Shown here piece by piece: positions 6,168 to 12,285 of a DNA stretch of 20,546 bases. Within the stretch, counting starts at the first letter, position 1. Each line of letters starts with the position of its first letter. Made by a program: the position numbers and the translations under genes. Under the pieces are notes generated by a model. That model was not told the DNA's origin. It did no database searches and saw nothing but the letters and a program-made list of their open reading frames with translations. Origin of the DNA: a virus; the IMG/VR virus record IMGVR_UViG_3300037504_000569, positions 1 to 20,546 of that record. The stretch is one strand, 5' to 3'.

Positions 6168-6515
6168 TTAAAATCTGTATCCGCCGCGCTGATCCTCTAG
6201 CGCCTTTTTCATAGCATCATTATCTGTAACTGAGTATAGCGCAGCACAGAATTCATTTAGCTCGTTTGGCTCATCATATCGCCAATCCAGGTCGAGCAAA
6301 TCCATTGCTGCTCGGTAGTCCTGATTGCTTATTTCAATCGTATTTGGCTCTTCTTCGCAGGCTTCCCAGGCTCTCAGGCGATGGGAGCCGGTGAACGCAT
6401 ATTCGCCCGCGACAACTACGGGCGGTAATTCGCCACCCGATTCAAGATGCTTGATCATCTTTTGTAGTTTTTCCTGATCCATTGTTTCGTGAGGGGGAAA
6501 GTAGCCCAATGCCAT
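6168..6515 (-). CDS. ParB-like nuclease-fold protein
   Basis: 115 aa. ELPPVVVAGEYAFTGSHRLRAWEA is a compact ParB/Srx-type core: a strand pair followed by the G-x-HR-x-x-AW nucleotide-binding loop. No helix-turn-helix follows, so it is not a partitioning ParB. Related small domains occur in phages as CTP/ATP-binding or DNA-modification accessory proteins. The C-terminal half (LDLDWRYDEPNELNEFCAAL) is unrecognised. The ATG follows AAAGGAGATAAAA and a hairpin cassette. Confidence 0.7.
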   Translation of the reverse strand: MALGYFPPHETMDQEKLQKMIKHLESGGELPPVVVAGEYAFTGSHRLRAWEACEEEPNTIEISNQDYRAAMDLLDLDWRYDEPNELNEFCAALYSVTDNDAMKKALEDQRGGYRF

Positions 6516-6528
6516 TTTTATCTCCTTT

Positions 6529-6557
6529 GCCCCACCCGCTTGTTGGGCGAGCGGGGC
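6529..6557 (-). repeat. Hairpin-start cassette 2
   Basis: Same 29-nt hairpin, 13 nt before the 6515 ATG. The one substitution turns a G-C pair into G-U in the minus-strand RNA, so the stem is kept. Confidence 0.88.
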
Positions 6558-6610
6558 CTTGCCTTAAATAGGCGGGGCTTTTTGCTTAGATAAACTCGAT
6601 TGTGTGAGCT

Positions 6611-6634
6611 GCCCCGCCCGGTTAAGAGCGGGGC
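6611..6634 (-). repeat. Divergent hairpin between operon genes
   Basis: A shorter relative of the cassette: a 7-bp stem GCCCCGC/GCGGGGC with a different loop. It lies just after the stop of the 6652 gene and is not followed by a start codon. Between it and cassette 2 (6558-6610) I see no gene. Confidence 0.6.
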
Positions 6635-6651
6635 CTGTTGTTCATACTCGC

Positions 6652-6954
6652 TCAGGCATTATTGATATTCTGCGATCTCTTAATTGTGCGGCTTTTTCGT
6701 AGCTGACGAAAGGTGGCCGATAAAGCCTTTCCCTTAGGTGTGAGATGGGCAACCATCCCACACTTCAGGCAAGTACCTTCCCAAGTGCGGTCATCGTAAG
6801 TCACACAGGGCTTGAACCTGTGTCCATCCTCTCGCACTCTGGTCTGAGAGAGGGTGTTTGGATCTACCCCCTTTGTGCTTCCGCCGTGTACCTCGCACTC
6901 AGTGACAGACCGCCACTTAATCTGTGCGAGGAGCTGTGTAAGTGTCATCTCCAT
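6652..6954 (-). CDS. Small basic zinc-binding-like protein
   Basis: 100 aa, unrecognised. TCLKCGMVAH near residue 62 supplies one CxxC; C20-E-V-H and C50 could complete a site. The C-terminus is strongly basic (TFRQLRKSRTIKRSQ), as in nucleic-acid-binding proteins. The first of two close ATGs is used because GGAG lies five bases before it. Confidence 0.6.
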   Translation of the reverse strand: MEMTLTQLLAQIKWRSVTECEVHGGSTKGVDPNTLSQTRVREDGHRFKPCVTYDDRTWEGTCLKCGMVAHLTPKGKALSATFRQLRKSRTIKRSQNINNA

Positions 6955-6965
6955 TTTTCTCCTTT

Positions 6966-6995
6966 GCCCCGCCCGCTTGTTGGGCGAGCGGGGGC
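6966..6995 (-). repeat. Hairpin-start cassette 3
   Basis: Consensus hairpin with one extra outer G (30 nt), 11 nt before the 6954 ATG. Confidence 0.88.
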
Positions 6996-7000
6996 TTTGA

Positions 7001-7210
7001 TTATTTCAATGCCTCAAATAATGGTCGGGCTGGTGACATTACGTGCGGTTTCTTTTCTTCAATGTCCTCGCTTGCCCGATACCCACGCATTTCTACAAGT
7101 GTCTCATCATTCTCGGGACGCTCGTAGAATTCTGCGTACAGATTGTAAGTTGTATTGTGGTGCTCGCCTCCCGTGTAGTTTTTCAGATATACCCTGCCTA
7201 CCAAGTTCAT
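7001..7210 (-). CDS. Hypothetical early protein
   Basis: 69 aa, unrecognised. A short beta-rich N-terminus (MNLVGRVYLKNY, NLYAEFYE) precedes a charged tail. The ATG follows GGAGAAAAACG, 14 nt after a hairpin cassette. A reading that starts upstream runs through the hairpin and was not used. Confidence 0.6.
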   Translation of the reverse strand: MNLVGRVYLKNYTGGEHHNTTYNLYAEFYERPENDETLVEMRGYRASEDIEEKKPHVMSPARPLFEALK

Positions 7211-7224
7211 CGTTTTTCTCCTTT

Positions 7225-7253
7225 GCCCCGCCCGCTTGTTGGGCGAGCGAGGC
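7225..7253 (-). repeat. Hairpin-start cassette 4
   Basis: Consensus hairpin with one base change that gives a U-G wobble pair in the minus-strand RNA. It is 14 nt before the 7210 ATG. Confidence 0.88.
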
Positions 7254-7260
7254 GATAAAA

Positions 7261-7452
7261 TTATGTTCCGGGATCTACCCATTCGATTCGACAGCGAGGG
7301 CAGATAACCGGCTCAAACCTTGGCCCGTAGGGCTCGCCGACGTCGAGCTGCTCTGTCGGCTGCCCGCATTCGGGACAAATTTCGGGTGGCCCATCTGCTG
7401 CATTATCGCCCCACCATTCCCGGTGGTCCCATTTTTCGGTCGGTTTCTCCAT
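7261..7452 (-). CDS. Small zinc-ribbon protein
   Basis: 63 aa. CPECGQ near residue 28 and CPRCRIEW near residue 53 form a classic CxxC-x(~20)-CxxC zinc ribbon. The N-terminus is Trp-rich (KWDHREWWG). The partner is unknown. The ATG follows AAAGGAGAAGGTG, 13 nt after a hairpin cassette. Confidence 0.68.
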   Translation of the reverse strand: MEKPTEKWDHREWWGDNAADGPPEICPECGQPTEQLDVGEPYGPRFEPVICPRCRIEWVDPGT

Positions 7453-7465
7453 CACCTTCTCCTTT

Positions 7466-7494
7466 ACCCCGCCCGCTTGTTGGGCGAGCGGGGC
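7466..7494 (-). repeat. Hairpin-start cassette 5
   Basis: Consensus hairpin with the closing pair changed to G-U in the minus-strand RNA. It is 13 nt before the 7452 ATG. Confidence 0.87.
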
Positions 7495-7500
7495 CATACG

Positions 7501-7707
7501 CTAAATTATTATTGGCTCGTCCGTATCCCATCCGCGGGCGCGCTGGGCTGATTTTTCTCGCGGGGATCGGAACCGATTGAATCGTCCGCCGCCTCGGTGT
7601 CGCTGTGAGAGCTGCTGGAGGCAATTCTCGCAGAGGATCATTCCACCCGATTCGACCGGGATACCGCGGGCCAATCGGCCGCATTCGATGCAGATACCCT
7701 CATTCAT
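7501..7707 (-). CDS. Small zinc-binding-like protein
   Basis: 68 aa. CIECGRL (residues 5-8) and CENC (near 28-31) look like one zinc knuckle, followed by an Arg-rich stretch (RHRGGGRFNRFRSPRE) suited to nucleic-acid binding. The ATG overlaps the end of the upstream gene (ATGAATGA), so translation is coupled, and it is the one gene in this part of the operon without its own hairpin. Confidence 0.62.
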   Translation of the reverse strand: MNEGICIECGRLARGIPVESGGMILCENCLQQLSQRHRGGGRFNRFRSPREKSAQRARGWDTDEPIII

Positions 7708-8128
7708 AGCCAAGCTCTTCCTTCAGGCGCCGGACGATTCCCTCTTGCTCCTCCCGGCTCCGGACGTCGTCCGGGTTGTGCTCAATGGGAAAATCTCCCC
7801 AATCGAGCATACCCTGGTTGTAGCCGAGCATCCGGAGCTGGTGCTCTCGCTGCTCGCGAATCTTGTCGAGCTCGCGGAGGTAGGCCCATTTGCGGGTCTG
7901 GTCGTCCTCGATCTCCCCGGCGCTGATGGCGCCTGAGAGATACCGGAGGATCTCTGCGCTCGGCTCTGGCTGCTCGATGAGCTCGGCGGCCTTGCGGAGC
8001 GCGAAATCAATCGCCTCCAGCCTGCCGCTGTGCTCATTGGGATCGAGGGCCAGATGCTCGCAAATTTTTTCTAGGAGCGGGCCTCGCTCCTGTGATAATC
8101 GGACGTTGGTGTATTCGTTTCTAGGCAT
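7700..8128 (-). CDS. Hypothetical early protein, possible RHH N-terminus
   Basis: 142 aa, mostly helical and highly charged. The first ~50 residues (YTNVRLSQERGPLLEKICEHL and RLEAIDFALRKAAEL) have the strand-helix-helix spacing of RHH proteins, but the match is weak. The C-terminal half (RELDKIREQREHQLRML, REEQEGIVRRLKEE) could form coiled coil. An upstream start at 8215 would bypass the hairpin and overlap the 8175 gene; the ATG with AAAGGGAAA is preferred. Confidence 0.62.
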   Translation of the reverse strand: MPRNEYTNVRLSQERGPLLEKICEHLALDPNEHSGRLEAIDFALRKAAELIEQPEPSAEILRYLSGAISAGEIEDDQTRKWAYLRELDKIREQREHQLRMLGYNQGMLDWGDFPIEHNPDDVRSREEQEGIVRRLKEELGYE

Positions 8129-8139
8129 ATTTTCCCTTT

Positions 8140-8166
8140 GCCCCGCCCGCTGTGGGCGAGCGGGGC
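8140..8166 (-). repeat. Hairpin-start cassette 6 (short loop)
   Basis: Same stem as the other cassettes but with a 5-nt loop (CCACA), a 2-nt deletion. It is 11 nt before the 8128 ATG. Confidence 0.87.
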
Positions 8167-8174
8167 GATAAAAT

Positions 8175-8327
8175 CTACACGAATGGAATTCGGTAGAACT
8201 GAATTTTTCCGACATCGTCCAGATTTTTCCCGTGCGGGGAGGTCCAAACCTGGATTTCTAAGAAATGCTTCCCCCCCCTTTTCGTCCGCTCTGCCTTTAC
8301 ACTGATTCCTGCGATCTTGAAGTACAT
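8175..8327 (-). CDS. Small hypothetical protein (50 aa)
   Basis: 50 aa starting MYFKIAGISVKAE and ending FYRIPFV, alternating hydrophobic residues that suggest a small beta sheet. Unrecognised. It is supported by position: ATG 11 nt after a full hairpin cassette, stop eight nt before the next cassette, and same strand as its neighbours. The Shine-Dalgarno is weak (AAAGAAAAATT). Confidence 0.55.
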   Translation of the reverse strand: MYFKIAGISVKAERTKRGGKHFLEIQVWTSPHGKNLDDVGKIQFYRIPFV

Positions 8328-8338
8328 AATTTTTCTTT

Positions 8339-8367
8339 GCCCCGCCCGCTTGTTGGGCGAGCGGGGC
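8339..8367 (-). repeat. Hairpin-start cassette 7
   Basis: Exact consensus 29-nt hairpin with an 11-bp stem and CCAACAA loop, 11 nt before the 8327 ATG. Confidence 0.88.
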
Positions 8368-8377
8368 GATAACCTAT

Positions 8378-8569
8378 CTAGAAGCTGTGGGCATCGATTG
8401 CGCTTGCGTCGACGCTTACCTCGCGCCCATCGGGCAGCCGGATCGCCACTTGCTCTCGATGGCGCGGATGTTTACCGGCCTTCGGCGCTGGCCCGATGTA
8501 CTTAACCTTGGTTCCGGCTTTCACGCTCTCTCCGTCTACTTTTACGCTATGCAGTAATTTAGGCATCAT
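8378..8569 (-). CDS. Small SH3-like hypothetical protein
   Basis: 63 aa. LLHSVKVDGESVKAGTKVKYIG and VAIRLPDGREVSVDASAI suggest a small beta barrel. Unrecognised. AAAGGAG lies five bases before the first of two adjacent ATGs. Instead of the cassette it has an unrelated small hairpin (8581-8595) before the ribosome-binding site. Confidence 0.6.
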   Translation of the reverse strand: MMPKLLHSVKVDGESVKAGTKVKYIGPAPKAGKHPRHREQVAIRLPDGREVSVDASAIDAHSF

Positions 8570-8580
8570 TTGTCTCCTTT

Positions 8581-8595
8581 GGGGATTCATTCCCC
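8581..8595 (-). other. Unrelated hairpin before a ribosome-binding site
   Basis: On the minus strand GGGGA-ATGAA-TCCCC is followed directly by AAAGGAG and the 8569 ATG. Its sequence is unlike the cassettes but its position is the same, which suggests selection for a hairpin next to the start. Confidence 0.5.
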
Positions 8596-9068
8596 TACTT
8601 GATCTTGGTTATTGAATCTAAGTTCCAAACCACCAACTGTTCGAAGTAGCCGCGATTTTCCTCATCGCGGTACCAGTACCCATCATATCCCTCGTCTTTC
8701 AGGTATTGAGCCGTCAGCCACCTGAAGCCACCTTCATCTCCCTGTGCGTCGAAGATGGCTCGAGTTTTCTCAGGGAGGTCTTCCGGGGATTTTTCTTCCC
8801 CGGTCAGGTAGCCATTCTCGATCATCCATTCCCGGGCGGCTCCCAGGTCGATGTCCGAGTAGTTGATGATGTTGTCCATCTCGACATCGACCTCTAGGGT
8901 TTTCAGAGAATGGTCCTGGAGATGAGTCCGCCAAATCTCGGGGTTTTGGGTGAGGTAAATCCCAGTCCCCAGATCGTCGCCGCCATTCTGGCCGACGAAC
9001 TCTAAAGAGAATCCGTTGTCTTTGATTTTCTGGATATTTTCCTCTTGGGTTAGGTGTTGAAATCTCAT
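8595..9068 (-). CDS. ADP-ribosyltransferase-like protein
   Basis: 157 aa. MRFQHLTQEENIQKIKDNGF followed by GDDLGTGIYLTQNPEIW has the H...G-x-GIY pattern of ADP-ribosyltransferases with a PARP-like (H-Y-E) arrangement, and the end YFEQLVVWNLDSITKI fits the third motif with its glutamate. Phage ADP-ribosyltransferases modify host RNA polymerase or other targets early in infection; the target here is unknown. Family call is by motif only. Longer in-frame readings upstream run through the promoter and were rejected; the chosen ATG has GGGAG five bases before it. First gene of the early operon. Confidence 0.5.
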   Translation of the reverse strand: MRFQHLTQEENIQKIKDNGFSLEFVGQNGGDDLGTGIYLTQNPEIWRTHLQDHSLKTLEVDVEMDNIINYSDIDLGAAREWMIENGYLTGEEKSPEDLPEKTRAIFDAQGDEGGFRWLTAQYLKDEGYDGYWYRDEENRGYFEQLVVWNLDSITKIK

Positions 9069-9104
9069 CTCATCTCCCTGTTTGTGCTCACTCTCTCTCA
9101 ACTG

Positions 9105-9137
9105 ATTATATTGTACCACAATGTGGTACATTGCCAA
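9105..9137 (-). promoter_or_regulatory. Leftward early promoter
   Basis: Minus strand: -35 TTGGCA (9132-9137) and a -10 at TACAAT (9110-9115, 16-bp spacing); TATAAT (9105-9110) overlaps it by one base and could be used instead. It drives the 10-gene leftward operon from 9068. Confidence 0.6.
9112..9130. promoter_or_regulatory. Perfect 19-bp palindromic operator
   Basis: TGTACCACAATGTGGTACA consists of two perfect 9-bp arms around one base. It lies between the -35 and -10 of the leftward promoter, a classic position for a repressor. I saw no second copy in the window. The Xre repressor is the obvious candidate binder but this is inference. Confidence 0.75.
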
Positions 9138-9205
9138 GTCGAAAACAGCCTCTAATCTTAAAGTTTTTGGGCAAAATAGGGGGGTTTTTGGGCGAGTCAT
9201 TTTGC

Positions 9206-9241
9206 AGGCAGCGCACATAACGCCAATTATTCCAACTGGCT
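9206..9241 (-). other. dif-like palindromic site E
   Basis: Arms AGCG-CAC-ATAA and TTAT-TCC-AACT around a 6-bp centre CGCCAA. It lies between the leftward early promoter and the rightward promoter at 9262, at the border of the early and late regions. The outer arms are more degenerate than at site A. Confidence 0.5.
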
Positions 9242-9261
9242 TCAAGACGGTTGGCCTTCGG

Positions 9262-9289
9262 TTGACAATCTGGGGGATTTGTGTATAAT
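9262..9289 (+). promoter_or_regulatory. Rightward consensus promoter
   Basis: TTGACA (9262-9267) and TATAAT (9284-9289) with 16-bp spacing, both perfect. AGGAGGT at 9296-9302 and an ATG at 9307 follow. It drives the small 9307 gene and possibly the late genes past the terminator at 9608. Confidence 0.88.
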
Positions 9290-9306
9290 CTGTGCAGGAG
9301 GTTAGT

Positions 9307-9501
9307 ATGGTCAATGTCGAGATTGACGGTAAAGTCCACCGGTTGCGCGGCAGGGCTGCGTTGATGGTGGCCTGGCTGGCACAGAGAAAGGGCCAGCTTG
9401 AGACCTCCGACAAGATGAGCATTTCTTTCAACTGCGCCGGGGCGTCCGTTCGTGTGGAGCACAAAAAGATCGAACGGGCGGATCCGGCGCTTTTGCGGTG
9501 A
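9307..9501 (+). CDS. Small hypothetical protein
   Basis: 64 aa, unrecognised: MVNVEIDGKVHRLRGRAALMVAWLAQRKGQ, then a beta-rich half and a basic tail. An upstream in-frame GTG would place the ribosome-binding site inside the gene, so the ATG five bases after AGGAGG is used. The strong promoter and perfect Shine-Dalgarno site suggest high expression, and the terminator downstream suggests it is often transcribed alone. It could be an early switch protein or a late activator; no fold is clear. Confidence 0.6.
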   Translation: MVNVEIDGKVHRLRGRAALMVAWLAQRKGQLETSDKMSISFNCAGASVRVEHKKIERADPALLR

Positions 9502-9573
9502 TGGCATAGCGCTGGCGTGGGGGAGCGCGGACGCGATTTCTGAACCACGCTAGGGGATCGCTTCAATTTAATA

Positions 9574-9592
9574 GGCCTGGATAATCCAGGCC
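9574..9592. other. Hairpin in the late leader
   Basis: GGCCTGG-ATAAT-CCAGGCC, a perfect 7-bp stem, no T-tract. It lies between the 9307 gene and the terminator at 9608 in a 160-bp stretch without a gene. Confidence 0.4.
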
Positions 9593-9607
9593 CGATGTTA
9601 GCGTAAG

Positions 9608-9652
9608 AAGCGCGTCGTCTGCAGGAAGATTCCTGTGGGCGACGCGCTTTTT
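9608..9652 (+). terminator. Intrinsic terminator
   Basis: Stem AGCGCGTCG/CGACGCGCT with a second inner stem CAGGA/TCCTG, followed by TTTTT. It separates the 9307 gene from the lysis and late genes, so late expression may need antitermination or another promoter. Confidence 0.85.
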
Positions 9653-9680
9653 CGCGTTTATGGATAACCGGAGGTTACAG

Positions 9681-10187
9681 ATGAAGATCAAGGCGGCTGG
9701 TGTTTTAGTTGTGCTAAGCGTGATTATGCTCGCTGTTTTCGTGGGTTGCGAAGGTGGCCCGCAACCCACGGCCTCGCCGGTGGATCAGGATACCGCGGCG
9801 ATGGTCACCGAGGATGATGGCGGGCCGGGCGTGGACGTGCCCGCTATGCCGGCCATTGAGGATGTATTGAACGCGGTGGCAGGCTTTTTCGTCGATGCGA
9901 GGTTTCACGTGATCGCGTTGATGATTTTCGTTGATTTGGGCCTGGGCCTCTCGGCTGCGATTCGCAGTGGGGAGTTCGACTGGGCGCGGGTCGGTGATTT
10001 TTATCGCAGCAACGTGGTGCCCTACGTCCTCAGCTATCTGGTGTTGTACATCGCCTTCGATGTGATGCCGGGTCTGGGGGATTTCGTTGACCAGGCACTG
10101 AAATCAATTTCCTTCGCGGCGATTGTCGCCAGCCTGGGAGGCAGCATCAAGAAGAACCTTGACAAATTGGCTCTACAGGCCGGGTAA
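9681..10187 (+). CDS. Holin-like membrane protein with lipoprotein signal
   Basis: 168 aa. The start has a lipoprotein-type signal (hydrophobic core, then VFVGC with C23 as the lipid-attachment cysteine), then a Pro/Asp-rich linker to ~55. Two or three membrane helices follow at ~76-96, 111-131 and 140-155 with DLGLGLSAAIRSGEFDW between, recalling phage_holin_4-type holins. Position just before the coiled-coil and amidase genes fits a lysis role. GGAGG lies six bases before the ATG; an ATG seven codons upstream was not used. A lipobox on a holin is unusual; the signal may instead act as a signal-anchor. Confidence 0.6.
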   Translation: MKIKAAGVLVVLSVIMLAVFVGCEGGPQPTASPVDQDTAAMVTEDDGGPGVDVPAMPAIEDVLNAVAGFFVDARFHVIALMIFVDLGLGLSAAIRSGEFDWARVGDFYRSNVVPYVLSYLVLYIAFDVMPGLGDFVDQALKSISFAAIVASLGGSIKKNLDKLALQAG

Positions 10188-10191
10188 TTGA

Positions 10192-10557
10192 ATGAGCGTG
10201 GATACCATCGTCGCTCTCATCGGTGCCATCTCGGGCCTCGGCAGCCTGGTGATCGCCTGGCGCAAATCGAGTACCGCGGCGTTGCAGGTCGAATCGGCGG
10301 CGCAGCAGGCGGATGTCGAGAGCCTGGCGAAGGCGTTGACGTCCCTCCAGGCCGAAAACGAGCGGCTATGCAATCGGCTAGAGGAGCTGGAGGCCGATCA
10401 CGCTAGCGCTCGCGAGGAGGCCGAGAAAGCTCGCGAGGCGGTTGAATCGCTACGCGACGAGGTGTCGGCACTCAGGCGTGAAAATGACCGGTTGCGGCGC
10501 CGGGTTTCCGAGCTAGAGAGGGAAAACCGGCAACTAAAAAGGACTCGGGCGCAATGA
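10192..10557 (+). CDS. Membrane-anchored coiled-coil protein (lysis cassette)
   Basis: 121 aa. One N-terminal membrane segment (TIVALIGAISGLGSLVIAW) followed by a long charged coiled coil with repeated Glu/Arg heptads from about residue 40 to the end. This is the shape of an i-spanin or a membrane-tethered lysis regulator; a single such protein next to a holin and an endolysin is common in phages. Sequence does not identify a family. It starts 4 nt after the holin-like gene and its end overlaps the endolysin start. Confidence 0.65.
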   Translation: MSVDTIVALIGAISGLGSLVIAWRKSSTAALQVESAAQQADVESLAKALTSLQAENERLCNRLEELEADHASAREEAEKAREAVESLRDEVSALRRENDRLRRRVSELERENRQLKRTRAQ

Positions 10558-11195
10558 ATAGTCAGGCTGTGGAGAAGGTTCTGGAGGTCGCGGAGCAGCT
10601 GCGCGAGCAACGCGGCCAGTTGGGTGCGTGCGTAGAATCCCTAGAAAGCATCCTGGAGGCTCGCCCGGATACGGATCACGTTTGGGATCGCGACCTACGC
10701 GGTGAGTTGGTGACCAACGATGATTGCCCTGGCGTGCTGGCTGGCGGTTGGTGGGTGCGTGATCTCGCACAGATCGACGGCGTGACAATCCATCATACGC
10801 TGTCCGGGTCTCCACACGCTATGGCCCGGTATTACATTCATAAAGGCGGGGGGCGCCCTTCGATCCCGTATACGGTCTGGGTGACCGAGGTAGGCGAGGT
10901 GCTTTTGTGCAACGACCTGACCGCCGGTTGCTGGCACGACCACACGGGGCATCGCAACACACACCTGAGCATCGGGATGGCGGGGCGATTGCACATCCAT
11001 CGCCCGGCTGATGTGCAGATGGATGCCGTAGCTCGCGTGGCGGTCTGGGCCATCAATCACGAGGAGATGTCAGTGGTGCGGGATGGTGTCCGTGGGCACT
11101 GCGACTATCACGATACTGAATGCCCGGGATGGGGTGATGGTGATAGCGGGCGCTGGAAGCTGGCGCTATTCAATCGTATTTACGAGCGTTTGTGA
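10554..11195 (+). CDS. N-acetylmuramoyl-L-alanine amidase (endolysin)
   Basis: 213 aa, Amidase_2/PGRP type. It hydrolyses the amide bond between the sugar and peptide parts of the host cell wall for lysis. Motifs: TIHHT with zinc ligand H80, the HLSIGMAG strand, and GHCDYHDTECPG with H182 and C190 as the other ligands. The first ~45 residues are a helix or coiled coil without signal peptide, so export depends on the holin-like protein. No separate wall-binding domain is seen. The start overlaps the upstream stop (ATGA). Confidence 0.9.
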   Translation: MNSQAVEKVLEVAEQLREQRGQLGACVESLESILEARPDTDHVWDRDLRGELVTNDDCPGVLAGGWWVRDLAQIDGVTIHHTLSGSPHAMARYYIHKGGGRPSIPYTVWVTEVGEVLLCNDLTAGCWHDHTGHRNTHLSIGMAGRLHIHRPADVQMDAVARVAVWAINHEEMSVVRDGVRGHCDYHDTECPGWGDGDSGRWKLALFNRIYERL

Positions 11196-12046
11196 GAGTC
11201 ATTGCTGTCTTTCTCGCGGATACCCACGGGGGCCACAAGTTAGGTCTCCTTCGACCGGGTATAGAGCTATATGATGAGGATGAGGCCGGCAATTTGACGC
11301 CGTACACGCCAGAGTTGACGGCTACACAAAAATATATCTGGCGCATCTATCAGCAGGACATTAACAGCGTGATGACACTGGCTGACGGCGATCCGATCTT
11401 CGTTTTCCACGTCGGCGACCTGACGCAAGGGGACACATACCCACATCAATTGGTCAGCACGCGGATGGCGGATCAGATACTGATCGCAGCCGCCAATATG
11501 CGGGAATGGGTGCAGCACGACAATGTAGATGCCCTGCGCTTGGTAGCCGGTACTGGTAGTCATATTTTTCGGGAGGGCTCGTCGACAGTGTTGGTCTCCG
11601 AGATGTTGCAGTCGGACGAGGTAGATGTCGGTGTCATCGGCCACGGTCTGGCTGATGTGCGCGGTATCAAAATTGATTACGCGCACCACGGGCCGTCCAT
11701 TGGCATCCGTCGCTGGACGGAGGGGAATCAGCTTCGGTACTACCTCAAAAGCCTGATGCTTGAGGAGATTACGCACGGTGATTTGCCGCCGCGCCTGGTC
11801 TTTCGGGCACATTTTCACGAGCTATGGCGTGAGACGGTGCGCCTTCGTCTGGGCAATGAGTGGCTGGTCGCCGATATTATCCTGCTCCCATCGTATTGTG
11901 GGATGGGAGAGTACGGGCGGCAGGCTACGCGGTCCAAAAATGTGATTAGCAACGGGCTGGTAGCCGTGGAGATTGAGGATGGCGATTTGGTGCAGATACA
12001 TAATTTTGAGCGCCAGGTTGACTTGAGAACTGAGGAGTCGTTATGA
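11192..12046 (+). CDS. Calcineurin-like metallophosphoesterase
   Basis: 284 aa. Metal-binding motifs in order: LADTHGGH (D10, H12), HVGDLTQGD (D76), GTGSH (120-124, a variant of GNHD), HHG (165-166) and RAHFHE (H207, H209; variant of GHTH). This predicts a phosphoesterase acting on nucleic acid or nucleotides; the substrate is unknown. It starts at a GTG overlapping the amidase stop and its stop overlaps the next start, so it is cotranslated with the lysis genes. Similar enzymes sit beside phage DNA-packaging or DNA-repair genes. Confidence 0.85.
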   Translation: MRVIAVFLADTHGGHKLGLLRPGIELYDEDEAGNLTPYTPELTATQKYIWRIYQQDINSVMTLADGDPIFVFHVGDLTQGDTYPHQLVSTRMADQILIAAANMREWVQHDNVDALRLVAGTGSHIFREGSSTVLVSEMLQSDEVDVGVIGHGLADVRGIKIDYAHHGPSIGIRRWTEGNQLRYYLKSLMLEEITHGDLPPRLVFRAHFHELWRETVRLRLGNEWLVADIILLPSYCGMGEYGRQATRSKNVISNGLVAVEIEDGDLVQIHNFERQVDLRTEESL

Positions 12047-12285
12047 AGCGTACCGCAAGAAGACAGATATTGGAAGAGGTGGAGGAATTTTCGCAGCCTC
12101 CCAAATTGCGACAGGATGAATTTACGATTCGTCAATTTTCTGAGCATACAGGGTTGACCTACAAACGGGCAGCGGGGCGCTTGAAGAGGCAGCTTGATGC
12201 CGGGCGACTCACGCGCCGGAAAGTCCTCGAGGACGGGCACGCCAAATGGGCGTATAGGCTGCGGGGGGATGATGACACAGGGTAG
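12043..12285 (+). CDS. Small winged-helix-like protein
   Basis: 80 aa. Residues ~25-75 (FTIRQFSEHTGLTYKRAAGRL, LDAGRLTRRKVLEDGHAKWAYRL) show a helix-turn-helix followed by a two-strand wing, as in MarR/DprA-like winged helices. Probably DNA-binding; no specific family. Start overlaps the phosphoesterase stop; GAGGAG precedes the ATG by five bases. Confidence 0.65.
   Translation: MKRTARRQILEEVEEFSQPPKLRQDEFTIRQFSEHTGLTYKRAAGRLKRQLDAGRLTRRKVLEDGHAKWAYRLRGDDDTG

Noticed and set aside
6560-6586. Possible terminator (GCCTTAAATAGGC then TTTTT)
   Set aside because: The stem has only four pairs and the T-run is on the strand opposite to the operon.
6745-7551. 268-aa plus-strand ORF
   Set aside because: It translates the hairpin cassettes repeatedly (PLPRPLVGRAG, PARLLGERG) on the wrong strand; the minus-strand genes have ribosome-binding sites after each cassette.
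8595-9566. 323-aa reading of the ADP-ribosyltransferase-like gene
   Set aside because: The extra N-terminal 166 residues cover the promoter, the operator, dif-like site E and the divergent 9307 gene; the ATG at 9068 has a proper ribosome-binding site.
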